A stretch of 41,236 nucleotides of DNA, from contig CAKUBJ010000015.1 of NCBI GenBank assembly GCA_934636905.1, positions 1 through 41,236 of the forward strand, given 5' to 3'. The position numbers and the translations under genes are program-made. This DNA is from an uncultured Dysosmobacter sp. (lineage in GTDB: Bacteria; Bacillota; Clostridia; Oscillospirales; Oscillospiraceae). Positions 31,753 through 40,858 of the stretch are shown here, piece by piece (within the stretch, counting starts at the first letter, position 1; each line of letters begins with the position of its first letter). Below the pieces are notes generated by a model. The model was not told where the DNA came from and made no database searches. It worked only from the letters and a program-made list of their open reading frames with translations.

Positions 31753-31783
31753 AAAACGACAAAAGCGACACTTCTGCCGTTTT
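31753..31783 (-). promoter_or_regulatory. Expression-platform hairpin of the Mn-type riboswitch
   Basis: A 13-bp stem (AAAACGGCAGAAG with CTTTTGTCGTTTT, two G-T pairs) lies between the aptamer and the gene. Its 5' arm CGGCAGAAG can instead pair with the aptamer's 3' strand CTTTTGCCG (nine pairs), so the two structures exclude each other. The T-run is short, so transcriptional versus translational control is open. Confidence 0.55.
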
Positions 31784-31788
31784 CATGC

Positions 31789-31882
31789 GGCAAAAGTCTC
31801 GCTTCTTCCCGTGCGATCCGGGCCTTTCAGCCGGGATGACGAACCGCGCAGCGCCTCTCCGGCGCGAGCTACTCCCTTTTAC
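31789..31882 (-). promoter_or_regulatory. yybP-ykoY (Mn2+) riboswitch aptamer
   Basis: On the minus strand: GTAAAAGGGAGTAGC at the 5' end, CGTCATC in the middle (31835-31841) and GACTTTTGCC at the 3' end. These are the conserved blocks of the family. P1 forms between GTAAAAG and CTTTTGC, and P2 between CTCGC and GCGAG. Start and end coordinates follow these blocks. The rest of the gap up to 32104 shows only a CCTGCCGC/GCGGCAGG hairpin (31966-31985). Confidence 0.8.
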
Positions 31883-31889
31883 GGTTTTC

Positions 31890-31918
31890 AGAATAGCAGA
31901 CTTCCGCCGCCGCGTCAA
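31890..31918 (-). promoter_or_regulatory. Promoter of the Mn-type riboswitch and SLC13 gene
   Basis: TTGACG, 17-bp spacer, TATTCT on the minus strand; the predicted start lies a few bases before the aptamer. Confidence 0.78.
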
Positions 31919-32104
31919 GTGAAATCTTCGCTAAGGCAGCCGGAGCGCCGGATTTCCCCGGCACTCCCTGCCGCCCGTGCGGCAGGCGGCTGCCATGGCA
32001 GCGGGGAAACCCCGGGCAGGCACGCCGTCTGCCGATACAGAGATAACATATGCAGGCTTGTCCTCTTTCATGCCCGGCGGGGTTCGCACTGCGCCTTCCG
32101 GCGG

Positions 32105-32275
32105 TTACTGCCGCCTTGCGGTGCGGTACTCGTCCCCGGGGCGGTAAAAGGGGCAGGCGTCGTTGGAAGCGCGGAGAAAGCGCTCCATCTCATCCTCGTC
32201 CAGATCCGCCTCGCAATAGTTGGTGTCCGTATCGGGGTCGTATTCGTAGAAAACGCACTCCTCGCAATTGCTCAA
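32105..32275 (-). CDS. DUF6472 family small cysteine protein
   Basis: A 56-residue acidic protein with NCEECVFYEYDPDTDTNYCE, a DLDEDEMERFL helix and CPFYRPGDEY. This pattern matches the small clostridial DUF6472 proteins, whose four cysteines probably bind zinc. The start is a TTG ten bases after the VOC gene stop, with a GAGGCGG site. No function is known. It forms a two-gene unit with the VOC protein. Confidence 0.72.
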   Translation of the reverse strand: MSNCEECVFYEYDPDTDTNYCEADLDEDEMERFLRASNDACPFYRPGDEYRTARRQ

Positions 32276-32285
32276 GGTATCCGCC

Positions 32286-32651
32286 TCACTTTGCCGGAAC
32301 CATCTCAATCCAGTAGCCGTCCGGATCCGAGATGAAATAAACGCCCATGGCGGGATTTTCATAGCAGATGCAGCCCATCTTTTCGTGGAGTGCGTGGGCC
32401 GTCTCCATGTTCTCCGCCGTCATGGCAAGATGGAACTCGCACTCCCCCAGATCGTATTTCTGGGGATGATCCCGCAGCCACGTCAGTTCCAGAGAAAAGT
32501 TCGTCTTCCCGTCTCCCAGAAACACCAGCCGGAAGCTGCCGTCCGCCGCCTCCTTCTGCCGCACTGGCTCCAGTCCCAGTGCCTCCTTATAAAATGCAAG
32601 GGAACGCTCCAGATTCGTCACATTAAAATTATAATGATTGAAAGTAAACAT
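32286..32651 (-). CDS. VOC superfamily (glyoxalase I-like) protein
   Basis: A 121-residue protein with two beta-alpha-beta-beta-beta modules. It opens with the typical HYNFNVTNLERSLAFYKEALGL and ends FISDPDGYWIEMVPAK, the glyoxalase I-type metal-ligand glutamate region. It could be lactoylglutathione lyase-like or another VOC metalloenzyme. The ATG follows AGGAGCGG. Promoter upstream; DUF6472 gene downstream. Confidence 0.88.
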   Translation of the reverse strand: MFTFNHYNFNVTNLERSLAFYKEALGLEPVRQKEAADGSFRLVFLGDGKTNFSLELTWLRDHPQKYDLGECEFHLAMTAENMETAHALHEKMGCICYENPAMGVYFISDPDGYWIEMVPAK

Positions 32652-32683
32652 ACGCCGCTCCTGTGTTCTTTGTGATACTGCGC

Positions 32684-32712
32684 ATTATAGCGTATTTTCC
32701 ATCATGCCGCAA
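32684..32712 (-). promoter_or_regulatory. Promoter of the VOC-DUF6472 unit
   Basis: TTGCGG, 17-bp spacer, TATAAT on the minus strand, 32 bp upstream of the VOC ATG. Confidence 0.72.
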
Positions 32713-32879
32713 GTGTTTTTCCTCCGCCGGGGATGGCCTGCCGCCTGTGCGCCCCGGAAAGCCTCCGGGAAAAGCAGTGTTTGCCTCCTGTTTCTCTCTT
32801 TTCGTCTTTTTGTGCAAACCCTCTTTCATTTTTTGTTCATTCCGACAGAACTTTATGGATTTTAACATACCGCTTCCTG

Positions 32880-32908
32880 TTGACAATCCGTTTCCATGGA
32901 GTTACAAT
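32880..32908 (+). promoter_or_regulatory. Strong promoter of the 86-residue membrane protein gene
   Basis: TTGACA, 17-bp spacer, TACAAT, 35 bp upstream of the ATG. This is among the best -35/-10 matches in the window. Confidence 0.82.
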
Positions 32909-32943
32909 AACCACATCAATCAGGCAGAAAGGAGCGTATTCAG

Positions 32944-33204
32944 ATGATGTTCAATCGTTTTTACAGCATGAAAATGATGAGTCGCTCTGCGTCCGCTTCT
33001 TCCGCGAACGCCGGTACCTCCTGCGCTCATTCTGCTGATAATACCATGATGATTACCGTAATGGACGCCATGATTATGGCGTCCATTATTATTTTCTGCC
33101 TGTCCATCCTGTTGAGCCTGGGTCTGATTGGGATTCTGGTAATTCTGGGACTGGTAATTCTGGTAATGACCCTTTCAAAGCGCACTGGTAAAGTGAGTCC
33201 GTAA
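32944..33204 (+). CDS. Small hydrophobic membrane protein, unknown
   Basis: Not recognised. An 86-residue protein: a Met/Ser/Ala-rich polar N-terminus (~1-34) with one Cys, then a long hydrophobic stretch (~35-78) that fits two short helices or one long hairpin, and a basic KRTGK end. AAAGGAG stands nine bases before ATG-ATG. It is AT-richer than its neighbours and its C-terminal codons repeat CTGGTAATTCTGG. A perfect 13-bp hairpin followed by TTATTTT lies inside it. It could be a small membrane peptide, a type I toxin-like protein, or a non-coding transcript with a chance frame. Confidence 0.5.
   Translation: MMFNRFYSMKMMSRSASASSANAGTSCAHSADNTMMITVMDAMIMASIIIFCLSILLSLGLIGILVILGLVILVMTLSKRTGKVSP
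33059..33088 (+). other. Perfect 13-bp hairpin inside the small membrane protein gene
   Basis: TAATGGACGCCAT and ATGGCGTCCATTA arms around GATT, followed by TTATTTTCTG. This looks like an intrinsic terminator about 180 bases after the promoter, within the reading frame. Confidence 0.6.
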
Positions 33205-33223
33205 TTTAACTGTTTGATACAGT

Positions 33224-33257
33224 AAAGCGGCTCCGCCAGTGGCGGAGCCGCTTTTTG
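33224..33257 (+). terminator. Terminator upstream of livK
   Basis: A 14-bp perfect stem (AAAGCGGCTCCGCC arm, AGT loop) with a TTTTTGT tail, directly preceded by a small ACTGT/ACAGT hairpin. Confidence 0.92.
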
Positions 33258-33345
33258 TATAGCTTCCCCCTGTTCCGCACGGCCGGCAGAGCAGCCGGAA
33301 GCCCCATAAAGAATGAATGCATATTTGATGAAAAGGAGAATCCAC

Positions 33346-34548
33346 ATGAAAAAGAAAGTACTTGCCTTTGTAATGGCCGCCGCCATGGTGTTCAGCATGA
33401 GCGCCTGCGGCTCCAAGTCCGACGCCAATTCCAACGCCGGCAGCACCGATTCCAACACCTCCGCCCCCGCCGAGTCCGGCGACGACGTCCAGACCTTCAA
33501 GCTGGGCTCCATCGGCCCCCTCACCGGCGACGCCGCCATCTATGGACAGGCCGTTGTCAACGGCGCCAAGCTGGCTGTAGAGGAAATCAACGCCAGCGAT
33601 TCCAAGGTCAAGTTTGAGTTCCAGGGCGAGGACGACGAAGCCGACGGCGAAAAGTCCGTCAACGCCTACAACACCCTGATGGACTGGGGCATGCAGGTTC
33701 TGGTCGGTCCCACCACTACCGGCGCTTCCATGGCCGTGGCAGATGCCTGCTACAATGACCGCACCTTCATGCTGACGCCCTCCGCCTCCGCCGTGGATGT
33801 CACCGCCGGCAAGGACAACGTGTTCCAAGTCTGCTTCACCGACCCCAACCAGGGCATTTCCTCCGCAGATTACATTGCTGAGAATATGCCTGACGCCAAG
33901 CTGGCCGTCATCTACCGCAACGACGACGCCTACTCTCAGGGCATCCACGACACCTTCGTGAGCGAGGCCAAGGACAAGGGCATGAGCGTTGTCTATGAGG
34001 GCACCTTTACCAACGATACCGCCACCGACTTCTCCGTCCAGCTGGCCGGTGCCCAGAGTGCCGGCGCCGATCTGGTGTTCATGCCCATCTACTATCAGCC
34101 CGCTTCCATCATCCTCAGCCAGGCCAAGGCCATGGGCTATGCGCCCACCTTCTTCGGCGTGGACGGCATGGACGGCATCCTGACCATGGAAGGCTTTGAT
34201 CCCTCTCTCGCCGAGGGCCTGATGCTCCTGACTCCCTTCTCCGCTACCGTGGAATCCAACAAGCCCTTCGTAGACGCCTTCACCGCCGAGTTCGGCGTGG
34301 AGCCCAACCAGTTCGCAGCTGACGCCTATGACGGCGTGTATATTGTCAAGCAGGCTCTGGAAGCCGCCGGCTGCACCGCTGATATGAGCGCTGCCGACAT
34401 CTGCGAGGCTCTGGTGGCTCAGATGACCCAGATCTCCTTCACCGGCCTCACCGGTTCCGACATGACCTGGAACGAAGAGGGTCAGGTTTCCAAGGCTCCC
34501 ACCGCTTACGTCATCAAGGACGGCGCTTACGTCCTGCCCGAGGCCTGA
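33346..34548 (+). CDS. livK: Branched-chain amino acid ABC transporter, substrate-binding lipoprotein
   Basis: A 400-residue extracellular receptor (Peripla_BP_6 type) feeding LivHMGF. A lipoprotein signal peptide ends in the lipobox SMSAC (Cys20), followed by a Ser/Asn linker. The binding domain opens with KLGSIGPLTGDAAIYGQAVVNG and includes VGPTTTGASMAVADA for ligand contacts. AAGGAG precedes the ATG. It is a substrate for Lgt and LspA. Leucine/isoleucine/valine is the family default; urea or other ligands are possible. Confidence 0.94.
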   Translation: MKKKVLAFVMAAAMVFSMSACGSKSDANSNAGSTDSNTSAPAESGDDVQTFKLGSIGPLTGDAAIYGQAVVNGAKLAVEEINASDSKVKFEFQGEDDEADGEKSVNAYNTLMDWGMQVLVGPTTTGASMAVADACYNDRTFMLTPSASAVDVTAGKDNVFQVCFTDPNQGISSADYIAENMPDAKLAVIYRNDDAYSQGIHDTFVSEAKDKGMSVVYEGTFTNDTATDFSVQLAGAQSAGADLVFMPIYYQPASIILSQAKAMGYAPTFFGVDGMDGILTMEGFDPSLAEGLMLLTPFSATVESNKPFVDAFTAEFGVEPNQFAADAYDGVYIVKQALEAAGCTADMSAADICEALVAQMTQISFTGLTGSDMTWNEEGQVSKAPTAYVIKDGAYVLPEA

Positions 34549-34573
34549 GCCTCATCTGAAGCATTTACCGCAA

Positions 34574-34599
34574 GGCTGCCGGGGACTTCCCCGGCAGCC
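34574..34599 (+). other. Intercistronic hairpin after livK
   Basis: An 11-bp perfect stem GGCTGCCGGGG/CCCCGGCAGCC with an ACTT loop and no T-run. It may protect the livK mRNA 3' end or weaken read-through into livH. Confidence 0.6.
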
Positions 34600-34630
34600 C
34601 CGCGCGGTATCCGGATTTCTGTGTTTCCGC

Positions 34631-34690
34631 TGTTTTCATGGTGGAAACCCGGGCAGCGGCACTCTCCGCCCGGATTTCTGCCATGAAACA
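34631..34690 (+). other. Long imperfect hairpin before livH
   Basis: The arms TGTTTTCATGG..GAAA.CCGGGC and GCCCGG.TTTC..CCATGAAACA pair with a few mismatches across about 24 bases. Together with the preceding hairpin it occupies the 238-bp gap between livK and livH. Confidence 0.5.
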
Positions 34691-34786
34691 TCCGTGCCAT
34701 CGTTGGGAAAGGGCATGTGCGCCTGACCCCGCGGTTTCCGATGCCCGATGGTATCTTCATCTGTGAAAGAAAAGAGGTTTTGCTCC

Positions 34787-35665
34787 ATGGAATTCATGTC
34801 CTATCTGATCAGCGGCATCAGTCTGGGCAGCATTTATGCCATCATTGCTCTGGGCTACACCATGGTCTACGGCATCGCCAAAATGCTGAACTTCGCCCAC
34901 GGCGACATCATCATGATCGGTGGCTACGTTTCTTTCTGCGCCATGTACTATCTGGAACTGTCCCCCATCCTTGCCACGCTGCTGGCCGTCATTGCCTGCA
35001 CCGCGCTGGGCATCATCATTGAGCGGCTGGCCTACAAGCCCCTGCGCTCCGCCCCCTCTCTGGCGGTGCTGATTACTGCCATCGGCGTCAGCTACTTCCT
35101 CCAGAACTCCGCACTGCTGATCTGGAAGGCCGCCGCCAAGACCTATCCCCCGGTGGTGGAAGGCTCCGTGAAGCTGTTTGACGGCCGTCTCACCATCTCC
35201 TATATCTCCCTGCTGACCATTGCCGTCTGCATTGTCATCATGCTGGCCCTCACCACCTTCGTCAGCCGGACCAAGATGGGCAAGGCCATGCGGGCCTGCT
35301 CCGAGGACAAAGGCGCCGCCCAGCTGATGGGCATCAACGTCAACTCCACCATTTCCGCAACGTTCGCCATCGGCTCCGCCCTGGCGGCCGTTGCCGGCGT
35401 GCTTCTCTGCTCCTTCAACACCTCCCTGATGCCCACCACCGGTTCCATGCCCGGCATCAAGGCCTTTACCGCTGCCGTGTTCGGCGGCATCGGCTCCATC
35501 CCCGGCGCGTTTCTGGGCGGTCTGCTGCTGGGCATCATCGAGGCGCTGGCCAAGGCCTACATCTCCACCCAGCTGGCAAACTCCATCGTGTTCGCCGTTC
35601 TGATTGTGGTTCTGCTGGTGAAGCCGGCAGGCCTGCTGGGCAAAATCGTGCCTGAGAAAGTGTAA
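34787..35665 (+). CDS. livH: Branched-chain amino acid ABC transporter permease LivH
   Basis: A 292-residue membrane permease with about eight helices. LivH landmarks: ISLGSIYAIIALGYTMVYGI, NFAHGDIIMIGGY at the N-terminus and AAVFGGIGSIPGAFLGGLLLG near the end. The ATG follows AGAGG; a second ATG three codons later is possible. It pairs with LivM to form the membrane channel. Confidence 0.96.
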   Translation: MEFMSYLISGISLGSIYAIIALGYTMVYGIAKMLNFAHGDIIMIGGYVSFCAMYYLELSPILATLLAVIACTALGIIIERLAYKPLRSAPSLAVLITAIGVSYFLQNSALLIWKAAAKTYPPVVEGSVKLFDGRLTISYISLLTIAVCIVIMLALTTFVSRTKMGKAMRACSEDKGAAQLMGINVNSTISATFAIGSALAAVAGVLLCSFNTSLMPTTGSMPGIKAFTAAVFGGIGSIPGAFLGGLLLGIIEALAKAYISTQLANSIVFAVLIVVLLVKPAGLLGKIVPEKV

Positions 35666-35675
35666 GGTGAGGGGA

Positions 35676-36746
35676 ATGAAACAACGTAAAATCAGCAAAA
35701 CCAATGTGGTGAATTTCTCCACCTATCTGGGTATGGTCATTTTCTACGTCGTCATGACCGCCCTCAGCGGCGCCGGGATGCTGAACCGCTCCATGACCGG
35801 CCTGCTGGTGCCCATCTGCTGCTATATGTCCATGGCCGTTTCCCTGAACCTCACCGTGGGCATTCTGGGCGAACTGAGTCTGGGGCACGCAGGTTTCATG
35901 AGCGTGGGCGCCTTCGCCGGCGTCGTTGCCTCCCAGAGCCTGATTGACACCATTCCCTCCGGCGGCCTGCGGCTGGCCATTGCCATGGTGGTGGGCGCCG
36001 TGTTTGCCACCATCGCCGGCTTTATCGTGGGTGCCCCGGTGCTGCGCCTCCAGGGCGACTATCTGGCCATCGTGACTCTGGCCTTCGGCGAGATTATCAA
36101 GGAACTGGTGAACTGCCTGATTGTGGGCCACGATGAAAACGGCCTGCACATCCTCTTCAACCTCACCGGCGACAAAACCGTGGACGATTTGGGGCTGAGC
36201 GAAACCGGCCTTGCCATTATCAAGGGTGCTCAGGGCACCGCCAGCGTCAAGACCACCGCTTCCTTTACCGCCGGCTTCCTTCTGGTGATGCTCACCCTGC
36301 TTATCGTCCTGAACCTGAAGCACAGCCGGGCGGGCCGCGCCATCATGGCTCTGCGGGATAACCGCATCGCCACCTCCAGCATCGGCATCAACACCACCAA
36401 GTATAAGCTGATGGCCTTTGTCACCTCTGCGGCGCTGGCCGGTGCCGCCGGCGCTCTGTACGGATTGAATTATTCCTCTCTGCAGGCCTCCAAGTTCAAC
36501 TTCAATACCTCCATTCTGGTGCTGGTGTTTGTGGTGCTGGGCGGCTTGGGCAACATCTGGGGCAGCCTTGTGGCCGCCGCTGCGCTGACCGTTCTGCCGG
36601 AAGCCCTCCGTCAGTTCTCCGATTACCGTATGCTGGTGTATGCCATCGTCCTGATTCTGGTGATGCTGGCCACCAACAATCCCACCCTCAAGAGCTTCTT
36701 TGCCCGTCTGAAGCCCGGCAGCAAGAAAGAAAAGGAGGCGGCCTGA
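35676..36746 (+). CDS. livM: Branched-chain amino acid ABC transporter permease LivM
   Basis: A 356-residue permease with about nine to ten helices. Motifs: ILGELSLGHAGFMSVGAFAG, LRLQGDYLAIVTLAFGEI, LRDNRIATSSIGINTTKYKL and VVLGGLGNIWGSLVAAAAL. I chose the ATG after AAGGTGAGGGG rather than the GTG three codons earlier. The gene starts ten bases after livH. Its basic tail (KPGSKKEKEAA) runs into the livG ribosome site. Confidence 0.95.
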   Translation: MKQRKISKTNVVNFSTYLGMVIFYVVMTALSGAGMLNRSMTGLLVPICCYMSMAVSLNLTVGILGELSLGHAGFMSVGAFAGVVASQSLIDTIPSGGLRLAIAMVVGAVFATIAGFIVGAPVLRLQGDYLAIVTLAFGEIIKELVNCLIVGHDENGLHILFNLTGDKTVDDLGLSETGLAIIKGAQGTASVKTTASFTAGFLLVMLTLLIVLNLKHSRAGRAIMALRDNRIATSSIGINTTKYKLMAFVTSAALAGAAGALYGLNYSSLQASKFNFNTSILVLVFVVLGGLGNIWGSLVAAAALTVLPEALRQFSDYRMLVYAIVLILVMLATNNPTLKSFFARLKPGSKKEKEAA

Positions 36747-36747
36747 T

Positions 36748-37581
<834 letters not shown>

Positions 37582-37583
37582 GC

Positions 37584-38294
37584 ATGAGCACCATTCTGAA
37601 GGTCGATGACATCAACGTCTATTACGGCAGCATTCACGCCATCAAGGGCATTTCCTTTGAGGTCAATGAGGGGGAAATCGTGACCCTCATCGGCGCCAAC
37701 GGCGCCGGCAAGTCCACCACCCTGAACACCATCTCCGGCCTGCTCCGCAGCAAAACCGGCCATATTGAGTTTATGGGGCAGCCCCTGAACCATGTGCCCA
37801 GCCACAAGGTGGTTTCCAAGGGGTTGGCGCTGGTTCCCGAGGGGCGCCGGATTTTCCTCCAGATGACCGTGCAGGAGAATCTGGACATGGGCGCTTTCTC
37901 CCGGAAAAGCGGCAATATTGACGCCGATATGGAGCGGGTGTTTGAGCAGTTCCCCCGTCTGAAGGAACGCCGCAAGCAGGTGGCCGGCACTCTCTCCGGC
38001 GGTGAGCAGCAGATGCTGGCCATGGGTCGGGCTTTGATGTCCAACCCCAAGCTGCTGATGCTGGACGAGCCTTCCATGGGTCTGGCGCCCATTCTGGTGG
38101 AGCAGATTTTCGACATCATCAAATCCCTCCACAAGGCGGGCACCACCATTCTGCTGGTGGAGCAGAACGCCCAGGCGGCGCTTTCCGTGGCTGACCGGGG
38201 CTATGTGCTGGAAACCGGCAGAATTGTCACCACCGGCACCGGCGCGGAACTGCTGTCCTCTCCGGCCATCAAGAAGGCCTATCTGGGTGGCTGA
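37584..38294 (+). CDS. livF: Branched-chain amino acid ABC transporter ATPase LivF
   Basis: A 236-residue ABC ATPase: Walker A GANGAGKST, Q-loop/EGRRIF region, signature LSGGEQQMLAMGRAL, Walker B LMLDEPSMGLAP and switch LLVEQNAQAAL. The ATG seven bases after AGGAGG is preferred over the GTG six bases earlier, which overlaps the site. It is the last gene of livKHMGF. Confidence 0.96.
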   Translation: MSTILKVDDINVYYGSIHAIKGISFEVNEGEIVTLIGANGAGKSTTLNTISGLLRSKTGHIEFMGQPLNHVPSHKVVSKGLALVPEGRRIFLQMTVQENLDMGAFSRKSGNIDADMERVFEQFPRLKERRKQVAGTLSGGEQQMLAMGRALMSNPKLLMLDEPSMGLAPILVEQIFDIIKSLHKAGTTILLVEQNAQAALSVADRGYVLETGRIVTTGTGAELLSSPAIKKAYLGG

Positions 38295-38682
38295 TGCCGC
38301 GATTTGCTGCTAAAAGTTGCTTTCTGGAATGCCGGAAACGGCGCTGAGACGTCTCTGGCATTTCATAGCTGTTGGATATGTATATACTCCCGTGATATAT
38401 CCGTATTGGAATGCCCTCCGGCATATGTCGGAGGGCATTCCGTCTGTCTGGGAGGCGTTCTGTTCTTCGCCGGAGCACTGCGGCGGCAGCGACTTCCCCC
38501 CACTGTTGAGATTGCCATAAAAGAGCCTTGATTGAAATTATGCGGGAAGCCCCTCTTGGATTATCTGCGCGCCAAGTGCCGCTTTACGGCGGTTGCGCTC
38601 CGAAACGCGCCTGCGGGCGCAGTGCCGCACACACCCTTCCTTTCCGCCAGAGGAAGTCATACTTTCTATGGATTCATATAGT
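38295..38682. other. Gene-free region after livF
   Basis: No supported gene. It contains the hairpin at 38408-38441, a weaker inverted repeat around 38329-38364 and a short match to the dispersed repeat near 38628-38645 (GCACACACCCTTCCTTT). Short open frames here look random. Confidence 0.5.
38408..38441 (+). terminator. Hairpin, possible livF terminator
   Basis: Perfect 13-bp arms GGAATGCCCTCCG/CGGAGGGCATTCC with an eight-base loop; only a weak T-rich tail (GTCTGTCTG). Confidence 0.45.
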
Positions 38683-38733
38683 AAAAAGCCGCATTGTCAT
38701 GTTCTCGAGTTTCCATGACAATGCGGCTTTTTT
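38683..38733. terminator. Bidirectional terminator of the alpha operon
   Basis: AAAAAGCCGCATTGTCATG pairs with CATGACAATGCGGCTTTTTT across a 12-base loop. It ends rplQ transcription and can also stop read-through from liv. Confidence 0.92.
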
Positions 38734-38792
38734 CAATTGCCTCTAATACGGCGGGCGGGTGTCAGCCCGCTTCGGCCGCCTCTCGTCGGTCT

Positions 38793-39134
38793 TTAGACCA
38801 GTTCGATGATGGCAGTCTCAGCGGCGTCGCCGCGGCGGACGCCGGTGCGGATGATGCGGGTATAGCCGCCGTTGCGCTCCGCGTACTTGGGAGCGATCTC
38901 CTTGAAGATCTTCTTGCAGACGTCCTCACGGGTGATGAAGGTCATGGCCTGACGATAAGCCGCCAGATCTGCCTTCTTACCCAGGGTAATCATCTTTTCA
39001 GCCATGGGCTTGATCTCCTTGGCGCGGGTGATGGTAGTCTCCATCTTGCCGTTGTCAAGAAAATCAGTGACCTGCTGACGCAGCATCGCCATGCGCTGGT
39101 CTGTGGTCTTGCCAAGTTTCCGAGTTCCGGGCAT
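38793..39134 (-). CDS. rplQ: Large ribosomal subunit protein L17
   Basis: A 113-residue L17 protein of the 50S subunit lining the exit tunnel region. The N-terminal [20 protein letters not shown] and the C-terminal [25 protein letters not shown] are signature segments. It is last in rpsK-rpsD-rpoA-rplQ, 54 bases after rpoA, and is followed by the bidirectional terminator. Confidence 0.98.
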   Translation of the reverse strand: MPGTRKLGKTTDQRMAMLRQQVTDFLDNGKMETTITRAKEIKPMAEKMITLGKKADLAAYRQAMTFITREDVCKKIFKEIAPKYAERNGGYTRIIRTGVRRGDAAETAIIELV

Positions 39135-39188
39135 TTCGGTTCTCCTCCTTATCAGGATTTTGGTTCGCCGGTGATTCCGGCGGAAAGT

Positions 39189-40139
39189 TTAGTTGTTCTC
39201 CTCGTCAGCCAGATGCAGTCCCATCATGGCCAGCTTGTTGATGACTTCCTCCAGGGACTTGCGGCCCAGATTGCGAACCTTCATCATCTCGTCCTCCGTC
39301 TTGGAGATCAGATCCTCCACGGTGTTGATGTTGGCACGCTTGAGGCAGTTGAAGCTGCGGACGGAAAGATCCAGTTCCTCGATGGTCATTTCCAGCACCT
39401 TGTCCCGCTGTGCTTCCGCCTTCTCCACCACAGTGGGCTTGCTGCCCACGTTCTCGGAGAGATCCGTGAAGAGGGTGAAGTGGTCGCACAGGATCTTGGC
39501 GCCCAGAGAAACGGCATCCCGGGCGGAAATCGTCCCGTCCGTCCAGACCTCCAGAGTCAGCTTGTCAAAGTCGCTGGAAGTGCCCACACGGGTAGGTTCG
39601 ACCGTGTAGTTCACCTTTTTGACGGGGGTGTAGATGGAGTCAACGGCAATGGTGCCGATGACATTCTGCGCGGGCTTGTTGCGGTCGGCAGGCACATACC
39701 CCCGGCCGTGGGAGAGGGTGATCTCCATATTCAGCACAGCGCCGTTGTCCAGGGTTGCAATATGCAGATCCGGATTCAGAACCTCCACTTCGCCGTCCGC
39801 CTTGATATCGCCGGCGGTGACGGTGCAGGGGCCAACCGCCTCAATGTAGACGGTCTTGCCGGAATCGCTGTGGAGCTTGGTCAGCAGGCTCTTGATGTTC
39901 AGGACAATCTCCGTCACATCCTCTTTCACGCCCTTAATGGTGGAAAACTCATGCTGAACACCGTCAATCTTGATGGTGGTCGGTGCGGTACCGGGCAGGG
40001 AGGAAAGCATAATGCGGCGCAGGGCATTGCCCAGAGTCGTTCCGTAGCCGCGCTCCAGCGGCTCCACCACATATTTGCCGTAGGTCACATCCGTTGGGCT
40101 CTCAACGCACTCAATTTGAGGCTTCTCAATTTCGATCAT
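39189..40139 (-). CDS. rpoA: RNA polymerase alpha subunit
   Basis: A 316-residue alpha subunit. The N-terminal assembly domain has [20 protein letters not shown] and [20 protein letters not shown]. The C-terminal domain has [23 protein letters not shown] and [15 protein letters not shown] for UP-element and activator contact. The ATG follows AAGGAGGG; the six extra codons upstream contain that ribosome site. Normal length and order within the alpha operon. Confidence 0.98.
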   Translation of the reverse strand: MIEIEKPQIECVESPTDVTYGKYVVEPLERGYGTTLGNALRRIMLSSLPGTAPTTIKIDGVQHEFSTIKGVKEDVTEIVLNIKSLLTKLHSDSGKTVYIEAVGPCTVTAGDIKADGEVEVLNPDLHIATLDNGAVLNMEITLSHGRGYVPADRNKPAQNVIGTIAVDSIYTPVKKVNYTVEPTRVGTSSDFDKLTLEVWTDGTISARDAVSLGAKILCDHFTLFTDLSENVGSKPTVVEKAEAQRDKVLEMTIEELDLSVRSFNCLKRANINTVEDLISKTEDEMMKVRNLGRKSLEEVINKLAMMGLHLADEENN

Positions 40140-40231
40140 GCGGTTACCCTCCTTCATCTTGTCATTGCGGTCACGCGCTCAGACCGCGCGCCGCTTGCAG
40201 TTCGTACCATTTTTCGAGGGTATCCTCCCAA

Positions 40232-40834
40232 TTACTTGGAGTACAACTCGACGATGAGGTGCTCTTCCACCGGCGTATCGATCTCTTCGCGGGTGGGGAT
40301 GTGTGCGACCGTGCCCTTCAGAGTGCCCTTTTCACGCTCCAGCCAGGCAGGCAGCAGGGTGATGGGGGCGTTTTCGCCCACCAGGCGCTTGAACAGTTCG
40401 GAAGAACGGCTTCTCTCAGATACTTCGATGACGTCGCCGGCCTTCACCAGGTAAGAGGCAATGTTGACCTTCTTGCCGTTGACGGTGAAATGGCCGTGGC
40501 TTACCAGCTGACGGGCCTGACGGCGGGTAGCGGCGAAGCCCAGACGGTAAACAACGTTATCCAGACGGCGCTCCACCAGAATCAGCAGGTTATCGCCGGT
40601 CTTGCCGGAAGCGGCAGCTGCCTTCTCATAGTAAGCGTGGAACTGCTTTTCCAGAATGCCATAGATAAACTTGACCTTCTGCTTTTCAGCCAGCTGGATG
40701 CCGTATTCGCTCTTCTTCTTACGCATCTGGCCGCCGGGATTGCGATTGGTGGTCTTCTTGGCATAACCCATTTCGGCAGGAGAAATGCCCAGAGCCTTGC
40801 AGCGCTTTGCGATGGGCTGCATATTCTTAGCCAT
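40232..40834 (-). CDS. rpsD: Small ribosomal subunit protein S4
   Basis: A 200-residue S4 protein that starts 30S assembly. The N-terminal segment lacks the four zinc-binding cysteines of the C+ form, so it is the zinc-independent type. The S4 RNA-binding domain ([40 protein letters not shown]) is intact. The ATG follows GGAGG. It lies between rpsK and rpoA as in most bacteria. Confidence 0.98.
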   Translation of the reverse strand: MAKNMQPIAKRCKALGISPAEMGYAKKTTNRNPGGQMRKKKSEYGIQLAEKQKVKFIYGILEKQFHAYYEKAAAASGKTGDNLLILVERRLDNVVYRLGFAATRRQARQLVSHGHFTVNGKKVNIASYLVKAGDVIEVSERSRSSELFKRLVGENAPITLLPAWLEREKGTLKGTVAHIPTREEIDTPVEEHLIVELYSK

Positions 40835-40858
40835 ATTGCTTGTTACCTCCTCTTTCGA

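Noticed and set aside
38295..38682. Small genes downstream of livF
   Set aside because: Open frames of 67-75 codons overlap a perfect hairpin, lack ribosome sites and show no family match.
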